Position numbers and translations under genes: made by a program
Source: Halobacteroides halobius DSM 5150
GTDB lineage: Bacteria > Bacillota > Halanaerobiia > Halobacteroidales > Halobacteroidaceae
NCBI RefSeq assembly: GCF_000328625.1
Contig: NC_019978.1
Coordinates: 1,984,001-2,048,000 of the forward strand
Length of the DNA stretch: 64,000 bases
Direction of reading: 5' to 3'
Notes under the pieces: model-generated
What the model was told of the DNA's origin: nothing
Databases searched by the model: none
What the model saw: the letters and a program-made list of their open reading frames with translations, nothing else
In this document: positions 43,879 to 55,083 of the stretch, in pieces
Layout: each line of letters starts with the position of its first letter
Numbering within the stretch: position 1 is the stretch's first letter

Positions 43879-46246
43879 CTTGCTCATCCTTTAGCGAAAC
43901 TTCTTGAAGTACTTGTTCCATATCTTCAACTAAAACAATTTCTAAATCTTGTTTAACATTATCAGGTATATCCTCTAAGTTCTTCTCATTTTCATGACAG
44001 AGAATAACTTTTTCAATTCCCGCTCTTTGTGCAGCTAAAACTTTACTCTTAATCCCACCAACAGGTAAGACTTTTCCCCTTAATGTTACCTCTCCAGTCA
44101 TAGCAACTTTTCCACTAACTGGCTTATCAGCCAAAGCAGAAATTAAAGCTGTTGCTAAAGTAATTCCTGCTGAAGGACCATCCTTCGGAATTGCTCCTTG
44201 AGGAACATGTACATGAATATCATATTTTTTATAGAATTTATCTTCAAAATTAAATTTATCAGCTTGAGTTCGAGCATAACTTAAAGCAGTCTGAGCTGAT
44301 TCTTTCATTACATCCCCTAATTTACCAGTTAAAGTTAATTTACCTTCCCCAGGTACTATAGAGACTTCAATATTAAGAATATCTCCTCCAGCCGACGTCC
44401 AAGCTAACCCTGTTACAACACCTCTTCTATCCTTAGCTTCTATTTTTCCATACTTGTATTTAGGTATACCTAAATACTTTTTTAAATTTCGCAAATCAAC
44501 TCTAGTGGTTCGTTCTTTTCCTTCTACTACTTTTTTAGCTGCCTTTCGACAAACTGAAGCTATCTTCCTTTCTAAATTTCTAACTCCAGCTTCTCTAGTA
44601 TAATTTCTAATAACCTTTTGTAATGCATTATCAGATACAACTAATTGCTCATCATTTAAACCATGATTCTTTAATTCTTTAGGTAATAAATGATTCTTAG
44701 CAATTTCTACTTTTTCTTCTTCTGTGTATCCCGAAATCTTAATTACTTCCATTCTATCTAATAATGGTCTTGGAATTGTATCAATACTATTGGCAGTAGT
44801 AATAAACATTACATCAGATAGATCAAATGGAACTTCTAAATAATGATCACTAAATTCATTATTCTGTTCCGGATCCAAGACCTCTAATAAAGCAGCCGCA
44901 GGATCTCCTCTAAAATCACCCTTAACTTTATCAATTTCATCTAATAAGAAAAGAGGATTCTTAGTACCAGCATCTCGCATGGCATTAATTATTCTTCCAG
45001 GTCTTGCTCCTACATAAGTTCTTCTATGTCCTCTAATTTCAGCTTCATCTCTTAAACCACCTAATGAAAGCCTTACAAATTCTTTTCCGATAGCTTCTGC
45101 AACTGACCTACCTAAAGAAGTTTTACCAACCCCCGGTGGCCCTACTAAACACAAAATAGGAGTCTTCATCTTATCACTTAATTTCTTAACTGCCAAATAT
45201 TCTAAAATACGTTCCTTAACATCTTCTAAGCCATAGTGATCCTGATTAAGCTTTTCCTCTACTTGATCAATCACTAGTTTATCTTCACTATAATTATTCC
45301 AAGGTAAATCAAGAATACAATCTAAATATTTTCTAACTACAACAGCTTCATTTGCATTAGGAGGCATCTTCTGTAATTTCTCTGCTTCTTCAACTGCTTT
45401 TTCTTCAACTTCCTCTGGTAGATTAGCTTCTTTAATCTGTTCTTTATACTGCTCTACCTCATTATTAGAACCATCTTCTCCTAACTCTTTCTTAATAGCT
45501 TTCATTTGCTCTTTAAGATAGTATTCTTTTTGCCTCTTTTCTACTTGTTGACGAACTTCATCATTTATTTTATTTTTAACTTCTAGAATCTCCAATTCTC
45601 TATCTAAAATATTATAAATTCTTTGTAAACGCTCCCGAGAAGAAATAGCCTCTAAAATTTGTTGTTGCTGCTTAGTTTTTAAAGACATATGAGAAGCAAT
45701 AATATCAACTAGTCTGCCTGGGTCTTCTATATTAGTTACCGTCATCATAGTTTCAGGTGGAAGTTTCTTATTATCCTTTACATACTCCTCAAAATTATTA
45801 ACAACACTTCTCATCAAAGCTTCAATTTCTGTTTCATCTTCTGGTTCTTCTTCTTCTAATACCTTAAATCCAACTTCAAAATAGGGCTCTTCTTGTAATA
45901 AACTTGTAATTTCTACCCTTTGCATCCCTTCTACTAAAATCTTTATTGTTCCATCAGGTAATCTCATTAATTGCTTTATTTGAGCAATGGTTCCTATATT
46001 ATAGATATCATCAAATGTAGGCTCTTCTATAGCCTCATCTTTTTGAGCAGATAATAAAATTTTCTTATCTTCAACCATTACTTCTTCTAAAGCAGCTATT
46101 GACTTATCTCTTCCAACCAATAAAGAAGTAATCATATTAGGAAAAATAATTAATCCTCGTAAAGCTAATAGTGGCATATTTCCACTATTAGCCTTTAATT
46201 CTTTACTATCTTCAGCTACCATTTTTTGTTTCTTTTCTTCTGTCAT
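43868..46246 (-). CDS. lon: ATP-dependent protease LonA
   Basis: Soluble AAA+ protease of about 792 residues: N-terminal substrate domain, Walker A GPPGVGKTSLGRS, Walker B LFLLDEIDK, protease Ser-Lys dyad in PKDGPSAGITLATALIS. ATG at 46246 follows GGAGGTGTGGAT. Between lonB and engB. Confidence 0.96.
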   Translation of the reverse strand: MTEEKKQKMVAEDSKELKANSGNMPLLALRGLIIFPNMITSLLVGRDKSIAALEEVMVEDKKILLSAQKDEAIEEPTFDDIYNIGTIAQIKQLMRLPDGTIKILVEGMQRVEITSLLQEEPYFEVGFKVLEEEEPEDETEIEALMRSVVNNFEEYVKDNKKLPPETMMTVTNIEDPGRLVDIIASHMSLKTKQQQQILEAISSRERLQRIYNILDRELEILEVKNKINDEVRQQVEKRQKEYYLKEQMKAIKKELGEDGSNNEVEQYKEQIKEANLPEEVEEKAVEEAEKLQKMPPNANEAVVVRKYLDCILDLPWNNYSEDKLVIDQVEEKLNQDHYGLEDVKERILEYLAVKKLSDKMKTPILCLVGPPGVGKTSLGRSVAEAIGKEFVRLSLGGLRDEAEIRGHRRTYVGARPGRIINAMRDAGTKNPLFLLDEIDKVKGDFRGDPAAALLEVLDPEQNNEFSDHYLEVPFDLSDVMFITTANSIDTIPRPLLDRMEVIKISGYTEEEKVEIAKNHLLPKELKNHGLNDEQLVVSDNALQKVIRNYTREAGVRNLERKIASVCRKAAKKVVEGKERTTRVDLRNLKKYLGIPKYKYGKIEAKDRRGVVTGLAWTSAGGDILNIEVSIVPGEGKLTLTGKLGDVMKESAQTALSYARTQADKFNFEDKFYKKYDIHVHVPQGAIPKDGPSAGITLATALISALADKPVSGKVAMTGEVTLRGKVLPVGGIKSKVLAAQRAGIEKVILCHENEKNLEDIPDNVKQDLEIVLVEDMEQVLQEVSLKDEQDED

Positions 46247-46285
46247 ATCCACACCTCCATATCCAACTATCTACAATTAATCTTT

Positions 46286-47977
46286 TTATACTACCGAAGC
46301 AGGAATAGAATCCACTTCTAAATCAAATTCTAACTCTTCATTTTCTTTTAGAGCATCTTTAACTATTGCTTTTTCTAATGCTTGTTTTAGTGTACTAATT
46401 TTAATAATTTCTACATCAGAAAATTCTTCGCTGTTAAATAAATCCTGCCAATTATCACTAGGAATCAAAATCTGTTTAGCCCCTGCTCTAACAGCAGCTC
46501 TTACTTTAGGTACAACCCCACCAATAGGTCTAATTACACCATTGACTGATATTTTTCCAGTCATAGCAACCTGATTACTGACTGGCTTACCTGTTAAAGC
46601 AGAGTATAAAGCTACTGCCATAGTTACTCCTGCAGATGGACCATCTACTACTGCATCACTAGTAAAATCAATATGTATATCATACTCATTTAAATCGGTA
46701 TCTAAAATCTTCTTAACTACCGTAATTACATTTTCAGCAGAATCCTTTACCATACTCTTTCTTCTAATTTTTCGATGACGAGTTCCTTGTTCCTCTTCTT
46801 GAGCAACTCCAGTAATATTTAACCTTCCACTACTATTTCCAACTTTCGTTGCAGAAACCTCTAATTGATCGACAGTACCTCTATTAGCACCCATTACCGC
46901 TAAACCATTTACCACTCCCACTTGAGACTTATCAGGGATTTGATCAAGAGCACGAGGAGAATAATGCCCATTAATTATTACCCTCTCCATATCTTCTCTT
47001 TTTATCTTTTTACGGTCCTCAGTTAATGCAATACCCCCAGCTGTTTGAACCATATTAACTGCTTCTCGCCCATTAGTTGCATATTTCTTGATTATATCAA
47101 TTAATCCTTCTTGAATTGCAAAATCTATCTTTTTAATTGCTTTTTGCACAATTTTTTCTATATCTGCAGGCATTAATGGGTTAAAGAATATCTCTAAACA
47201 TCGAGAACGAATAGCTGGTGGAATCTCTTGAGGAGTTCTTGTTGTAGCACCTATTAATCTAAAATCTGCTGGTAACCCTTTTTGAAAAATTTCATGAATA
47301 TGGCGAGGAATATTTTTATCTTCCTCCTGGTAGTAAGAACTATCTAAGAAAACTTTCCTATCTTCTAGTACCTTTAATAGCTTATTCATCTGAATATGAT
47401 GTAACTCCCCAATCTCATCTATAAACAAAACACCACCATGTGCTTTAGTTACTGCTCCTGGCTTTGGTTGAGGAATTCCAGCTGATCCCATAGCTCCTGC
47501 TCCTTGGTAAATTGGATCATGAACAGACCCGATTAAAGGATCTGCAATTCCTCGCTCATCAAATCGAGCCGTTGTAGCATCTAGCTCCACAAAATCTGAC
47601 TCCCCATCAAATGGTGAATCAGCTCGCTTTCTTGCCTCTTCTAAAACTAATCTAGCAGCTGCTGTTTTACCTATCCCTGGTGGACCATAAATAATTACAT
47701 GTTGTGGGTTTGGCCCACATATGGCTGCTTGCAATGCTTTAATACCATCTTCTTGTCCAACTATGTCAGAAAATTGACTAGGCCTTATCTTTTCAGCTAA
47801 AGGTTTTGTTAAAGATCTTCGTCGCATTTTATGTAGTTTCTCTAATTCTTTCTTAGAATCCTTATTAATAGCTTTTTTATTACTACGTTGTTTCTGCAAC
47901 ATATTCCAAAAATAAACCCCAATTACTATTGTAAACAAAAACTGAACTAAACTAAAAATATTAACTGCAAAATTCAT
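46286..47977 (-). CDS. lonB: Membrane-anchored ATP-dependent protease LonB
   Basis: N-terminal membrane helix (about 4-26), AAA+ domain with GPPGIGKTAAARL and LFIDEIGEL, and a Lon-type protease domain (VDGPSAGVTMAVALYS). 563 residues, near Bacillus LonB (about 550), a forespore protease there. Located between clpX and lon as in Bacillus. Confidence 0.94.
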   Translation of the reverse strand: MNFAVNIFSLVQFLFTIVIGVYFWNMLQKQRSNKKAINKDSKKELEKLHKMRRRSLTKPLAEKIRPSQFSDIVGQEDGIKALQAAICGPNPQHVIIYGPPGIGKTAAARLVLEEARKRADSPFDGESDFVELDATTARFDERGIADPLIGSVHDPIYQGAGAMGSAGIPQPKPGAVTKAHGGVLFIDEIGELHHIQMNKLLKVLEDRKVFLDSSYYQEEDKNIPRHIHEIFQKGLPADFRLIGATTRTPQEIPPAIRSRCLEIFFNPLMPADIEKIVQKAIKKIDFAIQEGLIDIIKKYATNGREAVNMVQTAGGIALTEDRKKIKREDMERVIINGHYSPRALDQIPDKSQVGVVNGLAVMGANRGTVDQLEVSATKVGNSSGRLNITGVAQEEEQGTRHRKIRRKSMVKDSAENVITVVKKILDTDLNEYDIHIDFTSDAVVDGPSAGVTMAVALYSALTGKPVSNQVAMTGKISVNGVIRPIGGVVPKVRAAVRAGAKQILIPSDNWQDLFNSEEFSDVEIIKISTLKQALEKAIVKDALKENEELEFDLEVDSIPASVV

Positions 47978-48041
47978 TTAAATCCCTCCTAGAGAATCTT
48001 ACTCATAAATTATTATTACCCTAAGAGAGAAGTTTTATCCT

Positions 48042-48080
48042 TAAATAAAGAAGAAACTGCTTAAATTTAAGCAGTTTCTT
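48042..48080 (-). terminator. Palindromic terminator overlapping the clpX stop
   Basis: A perfect 30-bp palindrome (48051-48080, arm AAGAAACTGCTTAAA) that includes the clpX stop, followed by CTTTATTTAA. It separates clpX from lonB. Confidence 0.75.
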
Positions 48081-49323
48081 CTCTCTGATCACTCACCTTC
48101 ACTAGTTTTGGAGTAGCACCATCGTTAACTACTTCCTCAGTAATAATACACTTAGAAACATCTTCATATGATGGAATATCGTACATAATATCTAAGATTG
48201 ATTCTTCAATTACCGAACGTAATCCCCGAGCACCAGTTCCTCGATCTAAAGTTTTACGAGCTATAGCACGTAAGGATTCTTCAGTAAACTCTAAATCAAT
48301 ATTATCTAATTCAAAGAATTTGGTATATTGTTTGACTAATGCGTTACGTGGTTCAGTTAGAATTTCAACTAAATCATCTTCACTAAGCTTATCTAAAGTA
48401 GTAATTACTGGAATACGACCCGCAAATTCTGGAATCAATCCATACTTTAATAGGTCTTGAGCCATAACATGGCTTAAAATTTCACCAATATCTTCCTCAT
48501 CTTTACTCTTAACATCAGCACCAAATCCTAATACTTTATTACCAATTCTAGATTTAATCATCTTATCTAAACCATCAAATGCTCCCCCACAGATAAATAA
48601 AATATTTGTAGTATCTATTTGAATGAACTCTTGATGAGGGTGTTTTCTACCTCCCTGTGGTGGTACACTAGCTTCAGTTCCTTCTAATATCTTTAATAAT
48701 GCCTGTTGAACCCCTTCTCCAGATACATCACGAGTAATTGAAGGATTTTCAGACTTCCGTGCTACTTTATCTATCTCATCAATATAAATAATTCCTTGCT
48801 CTGCTTTTTCAACATCATAATCAGCAGCTTGAATTAACTTTAGTAGGATATTTTCAACATCTTCTCCAACATAACCTGCTTCAGTTAAAGATGTAGCATC
48901 CGCAATAGCAAATGGAACATCTAACATCCGGGCCAAAGTTCTAGCCAATAAAGTCTTACCAGAACCAGTAGGGCCAACCATACAAATATTACTCTTTTCT
49001 AATTCTACATCATCGATCTCCATTCCAGAGTTAACCCGTTTATAGTGATTATAAACTGCTACTGATAAAGATCTTTTAGCAGGGTCTTGCCCAATTACAT
49101 ATTCATCTAAAAATTCCTTTATTTCTTGAGGTTTGGGAACATTATCTAAATTCGTTTCAATATCTTCTTGTAGCTCCTCTTCAATAATTTCATTACATAA
49201 ATCTATACATTCATCACAAATATAAACTCCAGGCCCAGCTACAAGCTTTTGTACTTGGTCTTGAATCTTGCCACAAAAAGAACACTTTAACTGTCCTTTT
49301 TCTTCCCCAAATTTAAACATCAT
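48067..49323 (-). CDS. clpX: ClpXP unfoldase subunit ClpX
   Basis: AAA+ unfoldase. N-terminal zinc finger (CSFCGK...CDECIDLC), Walker [16 protein letters not shown], Walker [15 protein letters not shown]-type pore region and IGF-like ClpP-binding loop (KVLGFGADV). 418 residues. Two adjacent ATGs; the second is better spaced from GAGGTG. Follows clpP. Confidence 0.97.
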   Translation of the reverse strand: MMFKFGEEKGQLKCSFCGKIQDQVQKLVAGPGVYICDECIDLCNEIIEEELQEDIETNLDNVPKPQEIKEFLDEYVIGQDPAKRSLSVAVYNHYKRVNSGMEIDDVELEKSNICMVGPTGSGKTLLARTLARMLDVPFAIADATSLTEAGYVGEDVENILLKLIQAADYDVEKAEQGIIYIDEIDKVARKSENPSITRDVSGEGVQQALLKILEGTEASVPPQGGRKHPHQEFIQIDTTNILFICGGAFDGLDKMIKSRIGNKVLGFGADVKSKDEEDIGEILSHVMAQDLLKYGLIPEFAGRIPVITTLDKLSEDDLVEILTEPRNALVKQYTKFFELDNIDLEFTEESLRAIARKTLDRGTGARGLRSVIEESILDIMYDIPSYEDVSKCIITEEVVNDGATPKLVKVSDQREETA

Positions 49324-49355
49324 ATCACCTCTTTAAAAGTGTGCACTTTTTTTAA

Positions 49356-49952
49356 TTACGACTTAATCTCTTTCTCACGAGTAATAACCTCATCAATAAT
49401 ACCATATTCTTGAGCTTCACTAGCTGACATAAAGAAATCCCGATCTACATCTTCAGAAATCTTTTCTATTGGCTGTCCAGTGTGATCAGCTAAAATATCA
49501 TTGATGATTCTTCTTAATTCTAATATTTCATTAGCTTGTATCTCTATATCTGTGGCCTGCCCTTGAGCACCACCCATTGGCTGATGGATCATAATTCTAG
49601 AGTATGGCAAAGCATATCTTTTACCAGAAGTACCACCAGATAATAATAAAGCAGCAGCACTAGCAGCAAGGCCCATGCAAATTGTAGATACATCCGGTTT
49701 AATATATTGCATTGTATCATACATTGCTAAAGCTGCAGTTACAGATCCTCCAGGACTATTAATATATATGTAAATATCTTTATCAGGGTCTTCGGCTTCT
49801 AAAAATAATAATTGCGCAATTACTGTATTAGCTACTTGATCATTAATCTCACTACCAATAAATACAATTCGATCCTTTAATAATCGAGAATAAATATCAT
49901 AGGAACGTTCTCCCCTATTAGTCTTTTCAACTACCGTTGGCACTAAGTTCAT
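49356..49952 (-). CDS. clpP: ClpP proteolytic subunit
   Basis: A 198-residue serine protease. Catalytic Ser in [11 protein letters not shown] (commonly GMAASMGAFLL), His in [14 protein letters not shown], Asp in [16 protein letters not shown] forms the oxyanion region. Forms a tetradecamer with ClpX. Preceded by tig. Confidence 0.97.
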   Translation of the reverse strand: MNLVPTVVEKTNRGERSYDIYSRLLKDRIVFIGSEINDQVANTVIAQLLFLEAEDPDKDIYIYINSPGGSVTAALAMYDTMQYIKPDVSTICMGLAASAAALLLSGGTSGKRYALPYSRIMIHQPMGGAQGQATDIEIQANEILELRRIINDILADHTGQPIEKISEDVDRDFFMSASEAQEYGIIDEVITREKEIKS

Positions 49953-50009
49953 AAAATTTCCCTCCCTCTTTTTATATCTATACCCAGCTCAATGATTTTT
50001 AAACTGATT

Positions 50010-51287
50010 TTAATTATTTTCTGCTAAAAAATCAATTGCTTTTTGCATTTTTAGGTTTTCTCTTAAACTGTCTAGTTGACCTTGCATCTGTAAGAAAGCT
50101 TTAATTTGATCTTTATCTTGCCCTTGTTGCTCTGCAATATCAGCTACTCTATCATCTATTTCATCCTCTGTAACTTCAATTCCTTCTTCTTCAGCAATAG
50201 CTTCTAAAACTAAATTAGACTTTGCTCTATTTTCAGCTTCTTCTCTATGTTGTTCTCTTAATTGATTTTCATCCATACCAGTCATTTGTAAATATTGTTC
50301 AAATTCAATACCTTGCTGTTGTGCTTGCATTTTAAACTGATTTAACATATTTTCAATTTCATTTTCAACCATTGTTTCTGGAATATCAACTTCAGAATTT
50401 TCTGCTACAGCATCAACTAATTGATTTTGATACTCTCGTTCTTGTCTTTGCTCTTCTCTTTCTTTTAAATCCTCTTTAATATTATCTTTTAAATCTGCTA
50501 AAGAATCAAATTCTAAGTCTTTAGCGAATTCATCATCTAATTCTGGTGCTTCTTTTTCTTTGATTTCCTTAACTGTTACTGTAAAGACTGCATCTTTACC
50601 TGCTACATCATCATTATGATAACTTTCAGGGAACGTAACCTCAACTTCTACCTCTTGACCTACTTTAACTCCAACTAATTGATCCTCAAATCCAGGAATA
50701 AATTGTTCAGATCCAATTTCTAAATTATAATCTTCTGCTGTACCACCTTCAAAAACCTCACCATCTATCTTACCTTCAAAATCAATAGTAGTAAAGTCTC
50801 CGCTTTCAACAATATCTCTATCTACTGCTACTAATTGAGAGTGTCTCTGTCGTCGAGCCTCTAATTCTTGTTCTATCTGTTCATCAGTTACTTCTATATT
50901 TGGTTCTTCAACATCTAAATCTGTATAATTTCCTAGTTCAACTTCTGGCTTTACTTCTACTTCTGCAGTAAAAGTAGCTGGCTTTCCTTCTTCAATAAAT
51001 ACATCCGTAATTTCTGGTTTAGCAATCGGTTCAAGGTCTGATTCTTGAACTGCCTCTTGATATCCTTGAGGAATTAAAATATCCAATGCGTCTTTATGTA
51101 ATACCTCTTTACCATATTTTTGTTCTAATATCTTACGTGGCACCTTTCCTTTTCTAAATCCTGGCATATCTACTTCTTTAACAATCTTCTTATAAGCTTG
51201 CTGTAATGCCTCTGCAACCTTTTCTTCATTAACCTCAACATCTAATGCTACTTTATTTCCTTCTAATTGTTCTTTATTTACCTTCAT
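50010..51287 (-). CDS. tig: Trigger factor chaperone
   Basis: Ribosome-binding N-terminal domain (GFRKGKVPRKILEQKYG), FKBP-type PPIase centre (DFTTIDFEGKIDGEVFEGG) and a helical C-terminal domain. 425 residues, noticeably acidic. First gene of tig-clpP-clpX. Confidence 0.96.
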   Translation of the reverse strand: MKVNKEQLEGNKVALDVEVNEEKVAEALQQAYKKIVKEVDMPGFRKGKVPRKILEQKYGKEVLHKDALDILIPQGYQEAVQESDLEPIAKPEITDVFIEEGKPATFTAEVEVKPEVELGNYTDLDVEEPNIEVTDEQIEQELEARRQRHSQLVAVDRDIVESGDFTTIDFEGKIDGEVFEGGTAEDYNLEIGSEQFIPGFEDQLVGVKVGQEVEVEVTFPESYHNDDVAGKDAVFTVTVKEIKEKEAPELDDEFAKDLEFDSLADLKDNIKEDLKEREEQRQEREYQNQLVDAVAENSEVDIPETMVENEIENMLNQFKMQAQQQGIEFEQYLQMTGMDENQLREQHREEAENRAKSNLVLEAIAEEEGIEVTEDEIDDRVADIAEQQGQDKDQIKAFLQMQGQLDSLRENLKMQKAIDFLAENN

Positions 51288-51377
51288 TTACATTTCCTCC
51301 CTATTATCATATTATGCTTGTTTAACTTGATTAATACAATAAATAGCAATTTATTATTTAATTAAACTATATATTAT

Positions 51378-51405
51378 AAAAACAATACCTCGGAACTATC
51401 CGAGG
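51378..51405 (-). terminator. Terminator after tRNA-Leu
   Basis: The minus strand has CCTCGGA-TAGT-TCCGAGG then TATTGTTTTTAT, 24 bp after the tRNA 3' end. Confidence 0.85.
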
Positions 51406-51428
51406 CTTATAATAAAAATACAGCTAAT

Positions 51429-51513
51429 TGGTGCGAAGGGTGGGAGTCGAACCCACACGCCTTACGGCACTAGATCCTAAGTCTAGCGTGTCTGCCAATT
51501 CCACCACCTTCGC
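51429..51513 (-). tRNA. tRNA-Leu (UAG anticodon)
   Basis: 85 nt including encoded CCA. Acceptor GCGAAGG/CCTTCGC, D arm with TTGGCAGACAC, anticodon loop CTTAGGA with TAG at the anticodon, long variable arm, T arm GGGTTCGACTCCC. The long variable arm is typical of tRNA-Leu. Confidence 0.97.
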
Positions 51514-51703
51514 ATATAGGGCTATTGAATTATTTCATCCCATATTGACACAACATCTAACAGTATAACTTAAAAAACAAACTAGGTCAAAATAGCATAG
51601 ATTCTATTATTTGTAATCAGTAAAACATAACTGCTTTAAACTCTATAATACTATCATTTTCTCTTGAATTAATAACTATTTATTTTAATTTCGTTAAATT
51701 GAA

Positions 51704-52180
51704 TTAAGATAAATTATAATGTTTATAATTTATTCTGTCTTCCTCTAATTCTAGCAAACCAAAACTACCCTCTTCTCCATCACGAGGTAACGAAATACTA
51801 CCAGGATTAAAAAATAAAATCCCCTGTTCTTCTTGCGCATAGCGAATATGAGTATGACCAAAAATTACTATATTAGCCTCTAATTCTTGGGCTCTATAGT
51901 ATAACTGATCTATACCCCATTTGATTCTATAATTATCACCATGAGTTAATAATATCTTCTTTCTTCCTACTTTAAATATCCTCTCTCTAGGATAACCAGC
52001 ATTAAAATCACGATTTCCTTTAACTGCTATTATCTCAAAACCACTTAAAAATTCACATTCCATTAGGTCTTTAACTCCATCTCCAGCATATAATAAGTAA
52101 TCAACCTGTGGTAACTTCTTTAATCCCTCTTTTATGTTTTCATTTCTCCCATGGGCATCACTAAATACTGCTAATTTCAT
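51704..52180 (-). CDS. YfcE-type metallophosphoesterase
   Basis: A 158-residue calcineurin-like phosphodiesterase: FSDAHGRNENI, YAGDGVKDL, VKGNRDF, LLTHGDNYR, FGHTHIRYA cover all metal-ligand blocks. Acts on small phosphodiesters in vitro in relatives; physiological substrate unknown. After rdgB, as in many Firmicutes. Confidence 0.92.
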   Translation of the reverse strand: MKLAVFSDAHGRNENIKEGLKKLPQVDYLLYAGDGVKDLMECEFLSGFEIIAVKGNRDFNAGYPRERIFKVGRKKILLTHGDNYRIKWGIDQLYYRAQELEANIVIFGHTHIRYAQEEQGILFFNPGSISLPRDGEEGSFGLLELEEDRINYKHYNLS

Positions 52181-52185
52181 CTAAA

Positions 52186-52779
52186 TCACCTATATTCTAA
52201 TAAAATTTGTTTCATCTTTACTAATGCATTAGCCCGGTGACTAATTTTATTTTTAATTTTACTACCTAGCTGAGCAAAACTTTTGTCATATCCTTGTGGT
52301 ATAAATAACGGGTCGTAACCAAATCCTGCTTTACCATGTGGTGCTAAAGCAATTTTACCCGCAGACTTACCAATAACTATTTCTTCTCTTCCCTCCGGAG
52401 TCACAAAAGCCATAGCACAAGTAAAATGGGCCAATCTCTTCTCTTCTTTAACACCTTCTAATAACTTAAGTAATTTATCATTATTCTCCTTATCACTAGC
52501 ATCTTGACCAGCAAAACGAGCTGAATATACACCTGGCTGACCATCTAAAACATCTACTACTAATCCTGAATCATCTGCTATAGTAGGTAATTGTAGATAG
52601 TCACATAACTTTCTTGCTTTCTTTAAAGCATTGCCCTTAAAAGTTTCTTTATCTTCTATAACTTCAGGCAACTTAGCAAAATCATCTTTACACAACACTT
52701 TTATTTTAGTATTAGATAACATTTGCTTCATTTCTTTAATTTTATGTTCGTTTCCTGTAGCTAAGAATAATTTCATCAT
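52186..52779 (-). CDS. rdgB: Non-canonical purine NTP pyrophosphatase (RdgB/HAM1)
   Basis: A 197-residue enzyme hydrolysing XTP/dITP. LFLATGNEHKIKEMK, DDSGLVVDVLDGQPGVYSAR, and the C-terminal FGYDPLFIPQG and SHRANAL motifs. Overlaps rph by one base. Confidence 0.95.
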   Translation of the reverse strand: MMKLFLATGNEHKIKEMKQMLSNTKIKVLCKDDFAKLPEVIEDKETFKGNALKKARKLCDYLQLPTIADDSGLVVDVLDGQPGVYSARFAGQDASDKENNDKLLKLLEGVKEEKRLAHFTCAMAFVTPEGREEIVIGKSAGKIALAPHGKAGFGYDPLFIPQGYDKSFAQLGSKIKNKISHRANALVKMKQILLEYR

Positions 52780-53525
52780 TACTCCTCCTCAAACAAAACC
52801 ACTTTATCCTCTAAAGCCTGTTTTTGATAGGCAACCAATTCTTTGACTCCTTTTTCAGCTAACTCGACTAATTGTAACATATGTTGCTGAGAAAAAGGGC
52901 TCTCTTCTCCCGTCCCTTGGATTTCAATAATCGATCCTTCTTCAGTCATTACTAAGTTCATATCCACTTGAGCATTAGAATCTTCTTCATAACATAAATC
53001 TAACAATAACTTATCATCTACAATTCCTACACTAACCGCTGCTATAAAATCATTAATCGGAAATTGATCAATCATAGATTCTTCAAGCATATAATCTAAA
53101 GCATCAACTAAAGCTACAAAAGCACCTGTAATTGAAGCCGTTCTAGTCCCACCATCTGCTTGAATAACATCACAATCAAGCCAAATAGTCCTCTCACCTA
53201 ATAAATCTAGGTCCACTACTGAACGTAAAGAGCGACCAATCACCCGACGAATTTCTTGGGTTCGACTACTTAATTTTCCTTTAGCAGCTTCTCTAACATT
53301 TCTCTCCTTAGTTGCTCTGGGTAACATAGAGTATTCTGCTGTCAACCAACCTTGGCCCTTACCTCTTAAAAAATAAGGAACACTATCATCTACTGTAGCA
53401 TTACAAATCACTTTAGTATCACCTGCTTCAATTAAAACAGAACCTTCAGCATACTTAGTAAAATCCCTAGTTATTTTAATTGGTCTCAATTGGTCATTAT
53501 TTTTTCTTCCATCAACTCGCGACAC
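52779..53525 (-). CDS. rph: Ribonuclease PH
   Basis: 3'-exoribonuclease and tRNA processing enzyme. Signatures: [65 protein letters not shown]. The frame is open 29 codons upstream, but GGAGAG with 7-nt spacing supports GTG at 53525, giving the family N terminus. Confidence 0.95.
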   Translation of the reverse strand: MSRVDGRKNNDQLRPIKITRDFTKYAEGSVLIEAGDTKVICNATVDDSVPYFLRGKGQGWLTAEYSMLPRATKERNVREAAKGKLSSRTQEIRRVIGRSLRSVVDLDLLGERTIWLDCDVIQADGGTRTASITGAFVALVDALDYMLEESMIDQFPINDFIAAVSVGIVDDKLLLDLCYEEDSNAQVDMNLVMTEEGSIIEIQGTGEESPFSQQHMLQLVELAEKGVKELVAYQKQALEDKVVLFEEE

Positions 53526-53623
53526 TTTTATCTCTCCTTTATTAATATCTTTAACCCGATCACCTATATTTACTGAAAATCCCACTTTTTTTCTCCTCTC
53601 CACTAATTTCAACCCTACTACAA

Positions 53624-54151
53624 TTATTTATATAAATTCCCCCTATTACTATCAATTACACAAATCAAGGGCCAATCTTTTACTTTTAGCTTTCTAACAG
53701 CTTCTGTTCCTAAATCAGAGTAAGCAATCACTTCCACTTCTGTAATGCATTCAGAAATCAAAGCTGCTGCTCCACCTGTAGCACCTAAATATATAGCACC
53801 TTCTTGTTCCATACTATCTATAACTTCTTGATTCCTTTTACCCTTTCCAATCATAATTTTTAGTCCTTGGGCTAACAACTTAGGTGTAAAAGGATCCATC
53901 CGATAACTAGTTGTAGGACCGGCTGAGCCAATCACTTCATCTGGTTTAGCTGGGGCTGGGCCAACATAATATATAGCACTACCCTCTAATGAGAAAGGTA
54001 ATTTAGCCCCTTGATCTAAAGTATCTACTAATCGCTTATGGGCTGCATCACGAGCAGTATAAACTACGCCTGATAATAATACTTTATCCCCAGCTTGTAG
54101 TTCTCTTATTTCTTCTTCACTAACTGGTGTTTCTAACTTTACCTCTGCCAT
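53624..54151 (-). CDS. fumB: Fumarate hydratase class I, beta subunit
   Basis: C-terminal Fe-S hydro-lyase domain: [24 protein letters not shown] is diagnostic. 175 residues. Pairs with the alpha subunit directly upstream. ATG at 54151, or TTG one codon earlier. Symbol by role only. Confidence 0.92.
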   Translation of the reverse strand: MAEVKLETPVSEEEIRELQAGDKVLLSGVVYTARDAAHKRLVDTLDQGAKLPFSLEGSAIYYVGPAPAKPDEVIGSAGPTTSYRMDPFTPKLLAQGLKIMIGKGKRNQEVIDSMEQEGAIYLGATGGAAALISECITEVEVIAYSDLGTEAVRKLKVKDWPLICVIDSNRGNLYK

Positions 54152-54154
54152 CAA

Positions 54155-55018
54155 CTATTCACCTCCACTTGCCTTAAGAGTTACTTCCTTATGGCGGGTT
54201 ACGTGACAATTTAAATTAACAACTACTGGCAATCCAGCAATATGAGTTGGGAAAGTTTCTATATTGACCGCTAAGGCAGTCAACTTACCCCCTAAACCTT
54301 GAGGGCCAATTCCAGTCTGATTAATCTCTTTTAGTAAATCAGTTTCTAACCTCTTAAACTTCTCTTGTCTATTATGCTTACCTAAAGGACGTAGCAATGA
54401 TTTTTTAGCTAATAAAGCAGCCTTTTCTACTGTTCCTCCAATTCCCACTCCTACCACTATTGGAGGACAAGGATTAGGACCAGCTTCTTTAACTGTTTGA
54501 ATAATAAACTCTTTAACCCCTTCTACTCCTGCTGTAGGCTTTAACATCTTTAATTGGCTCATATTTTCACTCCCGAATCCCTTAGGAGCTACAGTAATCT
54601 TTATTTGATCTCCAGGAACTACTTCAGTATGTATTATCGCTGGAGTATTATCAGTAGTATTCTCTCTAGTAAAGACTGGGTCATCAACTACAGATTTTCT
54701 TAAATAACCTTTTTTATACCCTTTACTTACTCCAGTATTAATCGCCTTATTTAAATCATCTCCAACTATTTCTACCTCTTGCCCTAATTGCACAAATACA
54801 ACAGCCATACCTGTATCCTGGCAAATTGGCTTTTTTTCTTCTTTAGCTATCTTAGCATTTTCAATTATTTGCGCTAAAATTTCTTTAGCTACTGCTGATT
54901 CTGCTTTATTATAACCACTTTTAATTCTGTCAATAATATCTCTTCCTAAATTATAGTTAGCCTCTTGACATAATCTAGTTACTTCCTTAGTAATCTTATC
55001 AGCTTTAATCTGCCCCAT
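54155..55018 (-). CDS. fumA: Fumarate hydratase class I, alpha subunit
   Basis: Holds the [4Fe-4S] cluster: [46 protein letters not shown]. Fumarate/malate interconversion (a tartrate dehydratase role is possible in this family). GGGGGATTCT before ATG at 55018. Followed by the beta subunit. Confidence 0.93.
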   Translation of the reverse strand: MGQIKADKITKEVTRLCQEANYNLGRDIIDRIKSGYNKAESAVAKEILAQIIENAKIAKEEKKPICQDTGMAVVFVQLGQEVEIVGDDLNKAINTGVSKGYKKGYLRKSVVDDPVFTRENTTDNTPAIIHTEVVPGDQIKITVAPKGFGSENMSQLKMLKPTAGVEGVKEFIIQTVKEAGPNPCPPIVVGVGIGGTVEKAALLAKKSLLRPLGKHNRQEKFKRLETDLLKEINQTGIGPQGLGGKLTALAVNIETFPTHIAGLPVVVNLNCHVTRHKEVTLKASGGE

Positions 55019-55083
55019 AGAATCCCCCTTTTTAACTACTATCTCTATACTTCTTTCTATTAAATAGAAGTCCTTCATTCAAA